A DNA stretch of 64,000 nt, from contig NZ_CANMNP010000001.1 in NCBI RefSeq assembly GCF_947499295.1, forward strand, positions 558,001-622,000, in the 5' to 3' direction. The stretch is from an uncultured Roseibium sp. (GTDB lineage Bacteria > Pseudomonadota > Alphaproteobacteria > Rhizobiales > Stappiaceae). Positions 7,724-15,918 of this stretch are shown here, in pieces. The notes under the pieces were generated by a model that was not told the DNA's origin, made no database searches, and saw only the letters and a program-made list of their open reading frames with translations. Each line of letters begins with the position of its first letter. Positions within the stretch are counted from its first letter, which is position 1. Both the position numbers and the translations under genes were made by a program.

Positions 7724-8875
7724 TCACACACTGCCACTCAGGCGCAAATGCTCGATCTTGCAGACAAGTTCGCTCTGTCGATGGCACCCTGACTTCGACA
7801 AGGCTGCCTTGATCTGATTGCGCACGGTATGAACGCTGACGCTCCGGTTTGTGGCAATCTGCTTGATGGATTGTCCATTTGCCAACATCACGGCAGCAGT
7901 TGCTTCAGTCTTGCTGAGGTCAAAACAATCTTGAACCTGTCGCTGCAGTGTTTCCATGTCTGCTTCAGGTTTGATTGCGACCAGAAGAGCTGGATTGTTC
8001 TTGGAAACAAATGCCCTGAACGGCGTTCTGTCCAATTCATCAAGCCGCACAGACATTGCCCGGCACGTCCAGCCTTGACCTTTTGGATCCTTAAAGTTCC
8101 AACTGCCAAAAGGCGCCTGCCTGCCATTGCCTTGGAGTTGGGCCATATGACTGAATTCAAATTGGATTGCATCTGAGCAAAACCGGACCCGCTCGCCAAA
8201 TGCAGCCTCGATGACACTGCCTTCGGAGAGCAGCTCCTGAGCTTCGCTGCTCGCGTAGTGGATCCTTCTGCCGGCATCAACAAGCAGTATGGCAGTCCGC
8301 GAACCGAGCCTGTGCTGTTCGGCGGCCCACTTCTCAAACGACAAGCCTGCGATCGTCCGATTGATTTCAAGCGACTGCCGAATGATCGGCGCCAGATCCC
8401 TGCAGAGCTCAAGCCAGTCGCTTTCATACTTCGCCCGATCCTTTTCCCTTATGTTGCCGCCGATCAGAAACATGCGGTCCGCGTCGTTGGCCAGCATGGC
8501 ACCCCCACCGCCCCAAATGTCTTCCATGGGCTGCAGAAGATCCGCATAAAAGGATGTTCTTTTGAGTTCGCAAGGGACAATCATCTCGTCAGAGGAAATG
8601 GTATCTCCAACAGCGCATTTGGTGAAATGGGCCGCATAAGGGTTCTTATCCGAATAGTGCGCTTCGTATAATTCAAGGATCCCCGGATCATAGCCCGAGG
8701 CAAATGCCAGCGGTGCAACCTTGGTCAGCTGATCGAAGCCAATCAGTTGTGTGCAGATGCGCGTGCCTTGCACTGTTCCCAATTCATCGAGAAAAGACTG
8801 CCAGCAAACCGGGTCCATTGCAGCAGCCACCGCAAGATTGGACAAATGCAGGAATTTTTCCGCAGAAATGACCAC
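7724..8875 (-). CDS. LuxR-type transcriptional regulator
   Basis: 383 residues. The C-terminal 65 residues form a LuxR/GerE helix-turn-helix (LSKTEATAAVMLANGQSIKQ, then IATNRSVSVHTVRNQIKAAL). The long N-terminal part shows no receiver domain and no clear acyl-homoserine-lactone pocket; it may hold a PAS/GAF-like fold (AILLVDAGRRIHYASSEAQELL resembles a PAS strand-helix start). Such stand-alone LuxR proteins are common in Hyphomicrobiales and their ligands are mostly unknown. GTG at 8875 follows GGGGGGCAAAG. It is transcribed toward the cyclase gene, 100 bases from it, so co-transcription is possible. Confidence 0.82.
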   Translation of the reverse strand: MVISAEKFLHLSNLAVAAAMDPVCWQSFLDELGTVQGTRICTQLIGFDQLTKVAPLAFASGYDPGILELYEAHYSDKNPYAAHFTKCAVGDTISSDEMIVPCELKRTSFYADLLQPMEDIWGGGGAMLANDADRMFLIGGNIREKDRAKYESDWLELCRDLAPIIRQSLEINRTIAGLSFEKWAAEQHRLGSRTAILLVDAGRRIHYASSEAQELLSEGSVIEAAFGERVRFCSDAIQFEFSHMAQLQGNGRQAPFGSWNFKDPKGQGWTCRAMSVRLDELDRTPFRAFVSKNNPALLVAIKPEADMETLQRQVQDCFDLSKTEATAAVMLANGQSIKQIATNRSVSVHTVRNQIKAALSKSGCHRQSELVCKIEHLRLSGSV

Positions 8876-9024
8876 CTTTGCCCCCCAAGGTTCTCACATA
8901 CGCGACGTCAATTCGGCATTTCTCACGTGCGGTCAGTAAAAAAATCCGGCACGCTTAGCCCAAATGGACCATGCACTTAATGTATACACCCTGTAAACAA
9001 CTTTTGATCGCAAAGGTCATTCGT

Positions 9025-9158
9025 TCTCAACGTGTTTGGAAGTTGAGAGCGTCTGAATTCCGGGTGCAATCAAGGAATTCCCGCACTCCTGTAGTCGGCA
9101 GGCGATCAATAGTTTAGCACGTATTATTTTTTTGGCGGCCGTTTGGGCCGCCCTTTTT
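9025..9158 (+). ncRNA. Candidate structured small RNA
   Basis: Two stem-loops occur in order on the plus strand: TCTCAAC (9025-9031) with GTTGAGA (9042-9048), and GAATTCC (9055-9061) with GGAATTC (9074-9080). A textbook terminator follows at 9134-9158. No open frame on the plus strand leads into this terminator and both flanking genes run on the minus strand. A free-standing terminator with upstream hairpins is the usual mark of an intergenic sRNA. I cannot point to a convincing sigma-70 promoter; the start could be anywhere between about 8985 and 9025. Confidence 0.4.
9134..9158 (+). terminator. Orphan intrinsic terminator, plus strand
   Basis: GGCGGCC (9134-9140) pairs with GGCCGCC (9146-9152) around GTTTG and is followed by CTTTTT. 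Sequence on the other side is A-rich when read on the minus strand, so it works only for plus-strand RNA. No plus-strand protein gene precedes it. Confidence 0.7.
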
Positions 9159-9194
9159 AGTTTGACGGTTCAAAGAAGCAAGGCGCAGCGAACC

Positions 9195-9238
9195 AGAGCA
9201 CATCCATCTAGTGCTGAATCATTGAATGGATGTGCTCT
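9195..9238. repeat. Long intergenic palindrome overlapping a stop codon
   Basis: A perfect 13-bp inverted repeat, AGAGCACATCCAT (9195-9207) and ATGGATGTGCTCT (9226-9238), with an 18-base loop. Its right arm includes the first two bases (9237-9238) of the complemented stop codon of the MBL-fold gene. No T run follows, so it is not a standard terminator. The outline (CCAGAGCA ... TGCTC) recurs at 60443-60480, which suggests a family of dispersed intergenic palindromes as in many Hyphomicrobiales. Confidence 0.6.
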
Positions 9239-10061
9239 AGGGCCGCAGCACCATGCCTTCACTAGCAACCAGCATACCTGGATAGCTGTTTTGTGCAGCA
9301 AGCCCGATTTCATCGAGCTCATCATCAGAACGGCGCGGATCGTGGTGGAACAGGACAGGCGTCTTCACATCACCGTCCTTGGCCAACTGGACAGCCTTTT
9401 CCCACGTCGAGTGTCCCCAGCCCTTGAAGGAAACATATTCACTATCCGTGAACATGGCATCGTAGATCATGATGTCGGCGCCACGCACGAAATCAGGCAA
9501 TGCCGCATCGATTTCAGGATCGCCATGTTCGTGGTCCGTGATGATACAGATCGACTTGTCATGATAGTCAAACCGATAGCCGCAGGCACCGCCCGGATGG
9601 TTCAGTTTCGTGGTCCGAATGACCAGATCGTCTTCACTCGGGATGTTGTCGCCTGCAGTGAACGATTTGAATTCGACGGCTTTCAGCGTCTTGGCTGCGA
9701 CCGGAAAGATCGGCGGTGACATGATCCTGCTGACGATATCGACAAGGCTTGTTTCATCCTGAAAATGGCCGGCCCAGGCAGTCACTTCAAAACTCGGGTC
9801 ATAAGCAGGCTTGAAAAACGGCAGACCGCAGATGTGGTCGAGATGCGTGTGCGTGAACAGAAGATCGAAACGGCGATGTTTCCCTTTGAGAAGCTCCATG
9901 CCGAGGTTTCGTGCGCCTGATCCGCAGTCAACGAGGACGAGCGCGTCTCCCGCGTGGATTTCGAAAGACGCCGTCTCGCCGCCATACCGGAGAGTGCTCG
10001 AACCCGGCGTTGGAGTAGAGCCTCTGACTCCCCAGCATCGAAGCGAAAATTCCTCAGCCAC
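9237..10061 (-). CDS. MBL-fold hydrolase, cyclic-nucleotide-phosphodiesterase-like
   Basis: 274 residues of the metallo-beta-lactamase superfamily. Zinc ligands are visible in THTHLDH (about 90-96), in NHPGGACGY (mid), in ITDHEHG and in the late LFHHDPRRSDDE. The start SLRCWGVRGSTPTPG and the fold type match the RNase Z/PhnP/class II phosphodiesterase branch rather than beta-lactamases. The actual substrate is not readable. It is the last gene of a three-gene operon with a cNMP-binding protein and an ABC protein (10-bp gap), which makes cyclic-nucleotide hydrolysis an attractive but unproven role. GTG at 10061 has AGGGAG upstream. Confidence 0.8.
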   Translation of the reverse strand: MAEEFSLRCWGVRGSTPTPGSSTLRYGGETASFEIHAGDALVLVDCGSGARNLGMELLKGKHRRFDLLFTHTHLDHICGLPFFKPAYDPSFEVTAWAGHFQDETSLVDIVSRIMSPPIFPVAAKTLKAVEFKSFTAGDNIPSEDDLVIRTTKLNHPGGACGYRFDYHDKSICIITDHEHGDPEIDAALPDFVRGADIMIYDAMFTDSEYVSFKGWGHSTWEKAVQLAKDGDVKTPVLFHHDPRRSDDELDEIGLAAQNSYPGMLVASEGMVLRP

Positions 10062-10071
10062 GTGTTACTCC

Positions 10072-10530
10072 CTAACCACCGGAGGACCCCCTGCGCGCAT
10101 CCGCAAGGTCACGGGTCGTGCGCTCAAGACGAAGCGCAAGCGTCCGCATCACTTCCAGCGATATATCCGGAAATTCTTGCAAGAGTTTCAAGAAATCATC
10201 TTTTGAGACAGTAAGCACGTCCATGTTGTTGGCAGCGACAAGTGTCGCTGTTCTGGGAACATCACACAAAATAGCAATTTCACCGACGATGGAGTTTTCC
10301 GACACTTGAGCGACTTTCTTCTCGCCTTCCGGGGTCTGGACCAGGACATTCGCGTCGCCGGACAAGATGATAAAGGCGCAGTCACCTTCTTCACCCTGGG
10401 AGCAAAGACGCTCTCCTTCCGGATACTCGGTCCGATCGCTAATGAAGGCAAGGAGACGCAGCTTGGTCTCGTCAATACCGTGGAATAGCGGAACCTTACG
10501 AAGGGCTTCGACTTCAGTTTCTAGTGTCAT
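10072..10530 (-). CDS. Stand-alone cyclic-nucleotide-binding domain protein
   Basis: 152 residues consisting of one CNB (Crp/cNMP-binding) domain and a short helical tail (RTLALRLERTTRDLADARR), with no DNA-binding domain. The phosphate-binding-cassette region reads VGEIAILCDVPRTATLVA: it has the GE and the R-T-A pattern typical of nucleotide-binding members, so it probably does bind cAMP or cGMP. Domains of this kind act as regulatory subunits. The neighbours are an ABC protein (62 bp upstream) and an MBL hydrolase (10 bp downstream). ATG at 10530 follows GGGGAGGCGAAC. I infer a regulatory partner for the ABC protein. Confidence 0.85.
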   Translation of the reverse strand: MTLETEVEALRKVPLFHGIDETKLRLLAFISDRTEYPEGERLCSQGEEGDCAFIILSGDANVLVQTPEGEKKVAQVSENSIVGEIAILCDVPRTATLVAANNMDVLTVSKDDFLKLLQEFPDISLEVMRTLALRLERTTRDLADARRGSSGG

Positions 10531-10551
10531 GTTCGCCTCCCCGGCATTTTG

Positions 10552-10569
10552 GGCCGCTGCTTCGCGGCC
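10552..10569. other. Hairpin between ABC and CNB genes
   Basis: GGCCGC (10552-10557) and GCGGCC (10564-10569) around a six-base loop in the 62-bp spacer. No T run follows on the minus strand, so it is more likely an mRNA processing or stability element than a terminator. Confidence 0.35.
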
Positions 10570-10592
10570 TTACCGTGTTTTCCGCCATTGTC

Positions 10593-13175
10593 CTACCCTT
10601 TGTCTGCAATACGTCCCTGATCCAAAACGAAGCGCTTTTCAAATTCACCGGCAATATCCATGTTCGATGTACCGAACAAGAACGTTTTCCCGGCTAGTAT
10701 TCCCCGCAAACCACTGCGCAATTCTTTGTCGTCATCTGTCATACCTGTAGCAATATCATCCAATATGGTGATTTTTGCGTTCTTCAGTAGACCTCTAACC
10801 AATGCGATACGCCTGCGCTGGCCCGCTGACAGCCGCGAACCCGAAACGCCCACATGGTAGCCGAAGCCGGCATATATGATCGGATGGCGCAGTCCTGTCT
10901 CTTCCACGATGGCACGGATAACGTCGTCGATGCGCCGTCGGGCGTCCCTGCGGTCAACCCTCGCGCGACCGAACAGCAAGTTGTCTTCGATTGTGAGCGG
11001 CGGCAAATAAACGTCAGGATCGAACGCGACGAACCCATCGCTGTTCTTGACGACGCCCTCCAGGAACCGCTTGCGGGCCGCCACAACTTCATCCTTCAAG
11101 CTGTCGTCCATAACGCCAAGACGGTGTCTTGCGGGGACGAGCTTGAATGCCAACCCGGTCAGACGAGATTTGTCCGCTTCTGTCAGACCCGGACGCTGGT
11201 GCCCAGACTTCGCGATCCTAACAATCCGTTCAAACTCGGGCAGATCATCCTGATTGATGAAGGAATAGGACCCCAGAAGACCACTGTCGCCAGAAACATT
11301 GGAGAACAGCTCCAGCATGGTTTCGGCGATCTTCAGGCCAATCTGCTGCAGTTTGACATCAAACCCGGTGTCGGCCAGGAACGATTTCACCTCTTCGAGG
11401 TCGGGCACCTCGTCCATGGTGATATCCGGATCTGAAGGTACGGCAAAGAACAGGTTGTCGGCCAGACTTGCGCTGGCGTTGAAACGGTCCTTGTGCCAGA
11501 GCTCGACCAAACCACCCAACGCGGGTTCGCTGGCAATGCGGCCAGCCAGGTTTTTGCGCACATTCAGGATCTTGTCTGCAAAGGCGTCGTTCATGGAAGG
11601 ATCAAAGCGCGATTGCAAACCGAGCCGATAAATATCCTTGTCGAGTTTAACCGCTTCAAGCAATTGCAGCGCCTTGGCGTCGAGTTGCTCCTCGTCGTCA
11701 ACGCCAGCTGCAGACAGGTCGTCCCAGTCTGCTGCTAGGTCATAGACCGGATTGCGCGTCTGGTTGGCTTCGTTGACCCTACGCTTGTAATTCTTGAGGT
11801 CTTCCCCTTCCCGCTCGGGCGGCACAAGAGGACGGTGACGCAAACCATAATAAAGGTTGTCCCGGATCGTGCCGGTCCAAACGTGAACAGCACCGCCGAC
11901 ATAGGCGATTTCGCGGCCAAGCGTTGAATCGGTCAATTTGTCGAGGTCATGCTCGCCGATACTGACTTTTCCCGAAGAAGCCGAAACCAGGCCAGCCGCA
12001 AGTTGCAGCACTTCTGAACGACCTGACCCGTCGGGCCCGACAATCGCGCATGTGCTGTTCGCAGGGACCGTCAGCGAGATATCCATGACTTCCTGACCGG
12101 CCGCACCGCCGGAGAAGCTGACACTTTCAAACTTCACATCACCCGACAATTCAACCTGATCGTCATCGGTCAGGCGCTCGGTGTCATAGATGTCCGGCGG
12201 GTCGAAATTCTCGACAACGGTCTGGTACTTGACGCTGACATCAGCCGTCATCTGATAGAAGGACAGCAGCAGCTTCCATGGTCCTGCCAGATCCTTGTAG
12301 GCGGCGATCACGGCCAGCAAAGCACCTATACTCAGGTTGCCCTGAATGACCAGATACCCGCCGATCAGGTAGAAGAAGAACGGCGTCAGCTGGTTCATGA
12401 AGTTGTTCAGGAACTTGATGAGGAACTTCCGGTTAAAGATCTCATATCGGATCTTGAAGTTCTCATAGAGACGGTCGGAAAGGTCCGCCGAATGCCAGGC
12501 TGCAGCGTCATTGGCGTGGATCTCTGCAACACCGGTGATGCTCTCGCCGACCTTGTCTGCGATCAAGCGAACGTTCTTCACCCGTTTGCGAGAGAGCAGA
12601 ATGACTTTCTTCTGCAGCATCGGGATGATGTAGCCCTGGATCGGGTACGAGCTGATCGCGGCCAATCCCAAAAGGGGATCCTGCATGAAGATAAAGCCCA
12701 ACTGAACGATCAGCATACCGCCCTGGTAGGCGGGCAGAGCAAAGGCTTCACCGATATAACCGCCAACATCCTCCACTTCAGACGTGATCATCGGAATGAT
12801 CTCGCCGGAACTCACTTTCCGGAAATGCGGCAACCGAAATCTCAAGACCCTTTGAAAGAGCTCGAAACGCAGACGGCGCAACATGCGCTCACCCAGGCGG
12901 CCCTTATAGACATTCAGATAAAATTTAAGCCCGTTGGAGACCACAACGAGCGCAAGAAATGTCAGGCAAAGGAGAACCAGATACGGGATCTGGTCAAAGT
13001 CGAAACCCAGAACGGCGCGCGGGAAGTTATCTCCCTGGACGGCATCGTTGACAATCAACTTGGGCAATTCGAGCAGGAAATAGACCACCGGATAGGTAAG
13101 GACGGTGACCATCAAAATAAAAATCTGCTGGCGCGAACTATACTTCCAAATGAAGCGGAAAAGGCTTTTTTCCAT
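10593..13175 (-). CDS. ABC exporter-like protein with degenerate, interrupted NBD
   Basis: 860 residues. Residues 1-310 look like an ABC-exporter membrane domain (six segments). A nucleotide-binding region starts near 350, but its parts are spread out: Walker A near 380 reads GPDGSGRS (Arg in place of the invariant Lys), the signature LSAGQ is only near 781, and Walker B ITILDDIA near 800 has Asp where the catalytic Glu should be. No H-loop His is seen (FGTSNMD). The roughly 300-residue insert repeats a TIxDNLxxG-type motif near 434 (TIRDNLYYG), 568 (SLADNLFF) and 725 (TIEDNLLFG). ATPase activity is doubtful. ATG at 13175 follows GGATGAGCTG; the longer frame begins at a TTG. Confidence 0.82.
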   Translation of the reverse strand: MEKSLFRFIWKYSSRQQIFILMVTVLTYPVVYFLLELPKLIVNDAVQGDNFPRAVLGFDFDQIPYLVLLCLTFLALVVVSNGLKFYLNVYKGRLGERMLRRLRFELFQRVLRFRLPHFRKVSSGEIIPMITSEVEDVGGYIGEAFALPAYQGGMLIVQLGFIFMQDPLLGLAAISSYPIQGYIIPMLQKKVILLSRKRVKNVRLIADKVGESITGVAEIHANDAAAWHSADLSDRLYENFKIRYEIFNRKFLIKFLNNFMNQLTPFFFYLIGGYLVIQGNLSIGALLAVIAAYKDLAGPWKLLLSFYQMTADVSVKYQTVVENFDPPDIYDTERLTDDDQVELSGDVKFESVSFSGGAAGQEVMDISLTVPANSTCAIVGPDGSGRSEVLQLAAGLVSASSGKVSIGEHDLDKLTDSTLGREIAYVGGAVHVWTGTIRDNLYYGLRHRPLVPPEREGEDLKNYKRRVNEANQTRNPVYDLAADWDDLSAAGVDDEEQLDAKALQLLEAVKLDKDIYRLGLQSRFDPSMNDAFADKILNVRKNLAGRIASEPALGGLVELWHKDRFNASASLADNLFFAVPSDPDITMDEVPDLEEVKSFLADTGFDVKLQQIGLKIAETMLELFSNVSGDSGLLGSYSFINQDDLPEFERIVRIAKSGHQRPGLTEADKSRLTGLAFKLVPARHRLGVMDDSLKDEVVAARKRFLEGVVKNSDGFVAFDPDVYLPPLTIEDNLLFGRARVDRRDARRRIDDVIRAIVEETGLRHPIIYAGFGYHVGVSGSRLSAGQRRRIALVRGLLKNAKITILDDIATGMTDDDKELRSGLRGILAGKTFLFGTSNMDIAGEFEKRFVLDQGRIADKG

Positions 13176-13302
13176 CAGCTCATCCAAACAGAAATGGATC
13201 AAAAATGTGCAAGCAGATCATATTTGGTATATTAACGATCCGAATTCGAAGTGCTAGCCGGGTTTAGCATTTGGCACAACCGTATTGAAAGTATCAGTTG
13301 AC

Positions 13303-13343
13303 CGTTCCTTGTCGAAAGATGTCTGTCAAGACAGATCGGAACG
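13303..13343. promoter_or_regulatory. Nested inverted repeats between divergent operons
   Basis: An inner dyad TCTGTC (13322-13327) / GACAGA (13330-13335) with an AA centre lies inside an outer dyad CGTTCC (13303-13308) / GGAACG (13338-13343). The region sits in the 231-bp gap between the ABC/CNB/MBL operon and the glycosyltransferase operon, where a shared operator would be expected. No regulator or promoter could be matched by eye. Confidence 0.4.
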
Positions 13344-13406
13344 TGACAAACTCCAGTCAATTGAGACATAAGTGCCTCGGGGCAAATTTACAAATTTAGG
13401 GGCAGT

Positions 13407-14627
13407 ATGAGTTCCGGAACGCCTAAGATACTGATCTATAGCCATGATTCGTTCGGATTAGGCCACTTAAGGCGCTGCCGTGCAATCGCTCAGTCTCTGG
13501 TCGGAGACTTTGACACTCTTTCTGTTCTGATCCTCTCAGGTTCACCGATCATTGGCAGTTTCGAATTCAGAACCCGTGTCGACTTTGTCAGGATTCCGGG
13601 TGTCATCAAGCTGCGCAATGGCGAATACACACCTTTGTCGCTGCACATCAACATCGATCAGACACTGGCGATCCGTTCTTCGATCATCGAACATACGGCC
13701 GAGATATTCGAACCCGATATTTTCATTGTCGACAAGGAACCGCTCGGCCTGAGAGGCGAAGTGCTCGGCACATTGGAAGCGCTCAAAGGCACCAACACCC
13801 GCCTCGTACTGGGCTTGCGAGACGTGATGGATGACGCAACCGTCCTGAAGGAAGAATGGGACCGCAAGAACGTCTTCCCGGCGCTGAAAGAACTCTACGA
13901 TGAAATCTGGGTCTATGGCCCTGAAGATATCTGTAACCCGCTGGAAGGCATGGAGTTGCCGGAAGGTGTGCAGGAAAAACTCCGATACACGGGTTACCTG
14001 CGCAGGGAAATGCCGAATGCTGCACTGGAGAACCCCGCTCCTGCCCCGTTCGACGAAGAACCCTATATTCTGGTGACCCCGGGCGGGGGTGGTGACGGTG
14101 TTGAAATGGTGGATTGGGTCATGCGGGCCTATGAAGCGCGCCAGCGACCTCTTTTTCCGGCATTGATTGTGCTTGGCCCCTTCATGCCGGCTGCTTCGGC
14201 AGCGCAATTTACCGAACGGGCAGAGCATCTTCGCGACGTTGAGGTTATTCGTTTCACGCCTCAGATCGAACCCTATCTTGCCAATGCCACGGCAATTGTC
14301 GGCATGGGGGGCTACAACACCTTCTGTGAAATTCTGTCTTTCGACAAACCCACTTTAATGGTGCCGCGTGTCGTCCCGCGCCGCGAACAGGCCATACGCG
14401 CCGAGCGGGCGGAAAAGAGCGGCCTCTTGAAGGTCCTGCCGATAGACTGCTATCCGGATCCCGATCTTATGGCGACGGCTTTGTCGGAGCTCCCAAACCT
14501 CGCGCCACCCTCGGCCGCAGGTGTCGACAATCTGCTTGGCGGACTGGAGGTTATTTCCGGACGTGTCGGCGAAATCTTCGATGAGCAGTATCCGGCGGAT
14601 AGCAATGTCAAACTGGCTATAGTCTGA
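13407..14627 (+). CDS. MurG-like (GT28-type) glycosyltransferase, first gene of glycan operon
   Basis: 406 residues. The N-terminus ILIYSHDSFGLGHLRRCRAI is the signature of the predicted glycosyltransferases of COG4671 and of GT28-type enzymes (GH..R). The C-terminal half has the nucleotide-sugar side: VTPGGGGDGVEMVD, then MGGYNTFCEILSFDKPTLMV with a GGYNT loop like that of MurG. Probably cytoplasmic or loosely membrane-attached; donor and acceptor unknown. ATG at 13407 follows AGGGGCAGT. First of five same-strand genes that alternate two glycosyltransferase folds. Divergent from the ABC/CNB/MBL operon. Confidence 0.8.
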   Translation: MSSGTPKILIYSHDSFGLGHLRRCRAIAQSLVGDFDTLSVLILSGSPIIGSFEFRTRVDFVRIPGVIKLRNGEYTPLSLHINIDQTLAIRSSIIEHTAEIFEPDIFIVDKEPLGLRGEVLGTLEALKGTNTRLVLGLRDVMDDATVLKEEWDRKNVFPALKELYDEIWVYGPEDICNPLEGMELPEGVQEKLRYTGYLRREMPNAALENPAPAPFDEEPYILVTPGGGGDGVEMVDWVMRAYEARQRPLFPALIVLGPFMPAASAAQFTERAEHLRDVEVIRFTPQIEPYLANATAIVGMGGYNTFCEILSFDKPTLMVPRVVPRREQAIRAERAEKSGLLKVLPIDCYPDPDLMATALSELPNLAPPSAAGVDNLLGGLEVISGRVGEIFDEQYPADSNVKLAIV

Positions 14628-14678
14628 TCGCTATCGCGATTCGCAGCTCTACGACCAACCCTTTCAAAGATCGAAGTA

Positions 14679-15899
14679 ATGTCCAGAATTGCCGTTGTGG
14701 TCAAAGGCTATCCACGCCTGTCTGAAACTTTCATTGCACAGGAAATTCTAGGCCTTGAGCGGCGTGGAATAGGCATCTTGATCGTTGCGCTGCGCAAACC
14801 CTATGATCCCTTTATTCACGACCTGCACCGACAGATATCCGCGGACGTTCTCTATCTTCCCGAATATGTAAAGGACGACCCGGCGCGTGTTGCCAGGGCC
14901 AAGCGTTGGGCTGAAAAGCGACCAACCTACGAGAACGCCAAAGCGCTCTTTGAAGCCGACTTTGCCCGGCAATCCAATGCGGACCGGCAACGCCGCTGGT
15001 CGCAGGCCTGTGTTTTTGCTCACGAATTACCAGATGACATCGCCTGGATTTACACCCATTATCTGCATACTCCTTGTTCCGCAGCACGCTATGCAGCGCA
15101 CCTGTCCGGTCGTTCCTGGTCGTTTTCCGCCCATGCGAAAGATATCTGGACCAGTCCGGAATGGGATTTGAGAACCAAGATCAACGACGCGGCCTGGGGT
15201 GTGACATGCACGAGCGTCAATGCCACTTTCCTCAAGGGACTTGCCGAGACACCCGGCAAGGTCGAGCTCCTTTATCATGGGCTCGATTTTTCCGGATTTC
15301 CGGAGCCTTCCAGGGAAATTTCAAAGCGCGATGGCAGCGGAAGGCCGGTTCGGCTCGTATCCGTTGGACGTGCGGTTGAAAAGAAGGGGTATGACGATCT
15401 GCTGAGTGCACTTTCAAGGCTGCCGGGCCACTTGAACTGGAGCTTTACGCATATCGGTGGCGGCGATCTCTCTGAAGTGCTGAAGCGAGAAGCCGAGCGG
15501 CTTGGTGTTGCAGATCGCATTACCTGGCGCGGCGCCCAACCAAGGGAGGAAGTCATCGCGGCTTGCGCGGAGGCTGACCTGTTCGTTTTACCATCGAAAC
15601 TTGCAAAGTCCGGTGATCGGGATGGACTGCCCAATGTTTTGATGGAAGCTCAATCCATGGGGCTTTGCTGTCTTTCAACCCGTGTCTCGGCAATACCGGA
15701 GCTTATCGTTGACGGTGAAACGGGTGTCCTTGTGGAACCGGGTGCCCCAGATGAACTCGCAGATGCCTTGAGCGGGTTGATTGCAGCCCCGGATCGCAGG
15801 CGCACGCTTGGACTTGCCGCTGCAAGCCGTGTTCGCAAAGAGTTTTCAACTGACCCAGGCCTTGACCGGCTGGCAGAGAAGTTTCGTAAGGTGCTTTGA
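14679..15899 (+). CDS. GT4-family glycosyltransferase
   Basis: 406 residues, GT-B fold. The N-terminus VVVKGYPRLSETFIAQEILG is typical of exopolysaccharide-type GT4 enzymes. The C-terminal domain shows VGRAVEKKGYDDLLSAL and the donor-binding stretch DGLPNVLMEAQSMGLCC with the retained E-x7-E pattern, then IPELIVDGETGVLVEPG. Lies 51 bp after the first glycosyltransferase and 19 bp before the next, so the genes are co-transcribed. Sugar specificity cannot be read. ATG at 14679 has GAAG a few bases upstream. Confidence 0.85.
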   Translation: MSRIAVVVKGYPRLSETFIAQEILGLERRGIGILIVALRKPYDPFIHDLHRQISADVLYLPEYVKDDPARVARAKRWAEKRPTYENAKALFEADFARQSNADRQRRWSQACVFAHELPDDIAWIYTHYLHTPCSAARYAAHLSGRSWSFSAHAKDIWTSPEWDLRTKINDAAWGVTCTSVNATFLKGLAETPGKVELLYHGLDFSGFPEPSREISKRDGSGRPVRLVSVGRAVEKKGYDDLLSALSRLPGHLNWSFTHIGGGDLSEVLKREAERLGVADRITWRGAQPREEVIAACAEADLFVLPSKLAKSGDRDGLPNVLMEAQSMGLCCLSTRVSAIPELIVDGETGVLVEPGAPDELADALSGLIAAPDRRRTLGLAAASRVRKEFSTDPGLDRLAEKFRKVL

Positions 15900-15918
15900 T
15901 CCGCCAGCAGGACTTTTC

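Larger units (their letters stand above)
8876..9236. other. 360-bp gene-free region with RNA structure
   Basis: No protein gene is supported here. The part next to the LuxR gene should carry its promoter. The remainder holds two hairpins followed by a plus-strand intrinsic terminator (9025-9158) and a long palindrome (9195-9238), both listed separately. Confidence 0.6.

Noticed and set aside
13272..13287. Sigma-54-like sequence TGGCAC before the glycan operon
   Set aside because: The second element (TTGC with GC at the -12 spacing) is missing, so the match is not convincing.
13338..13360. Possible EcfG promoter from GGAAC at 13338
   Set aside because: No CGTT or GTT lies 16-17 bp downstream on either strand.
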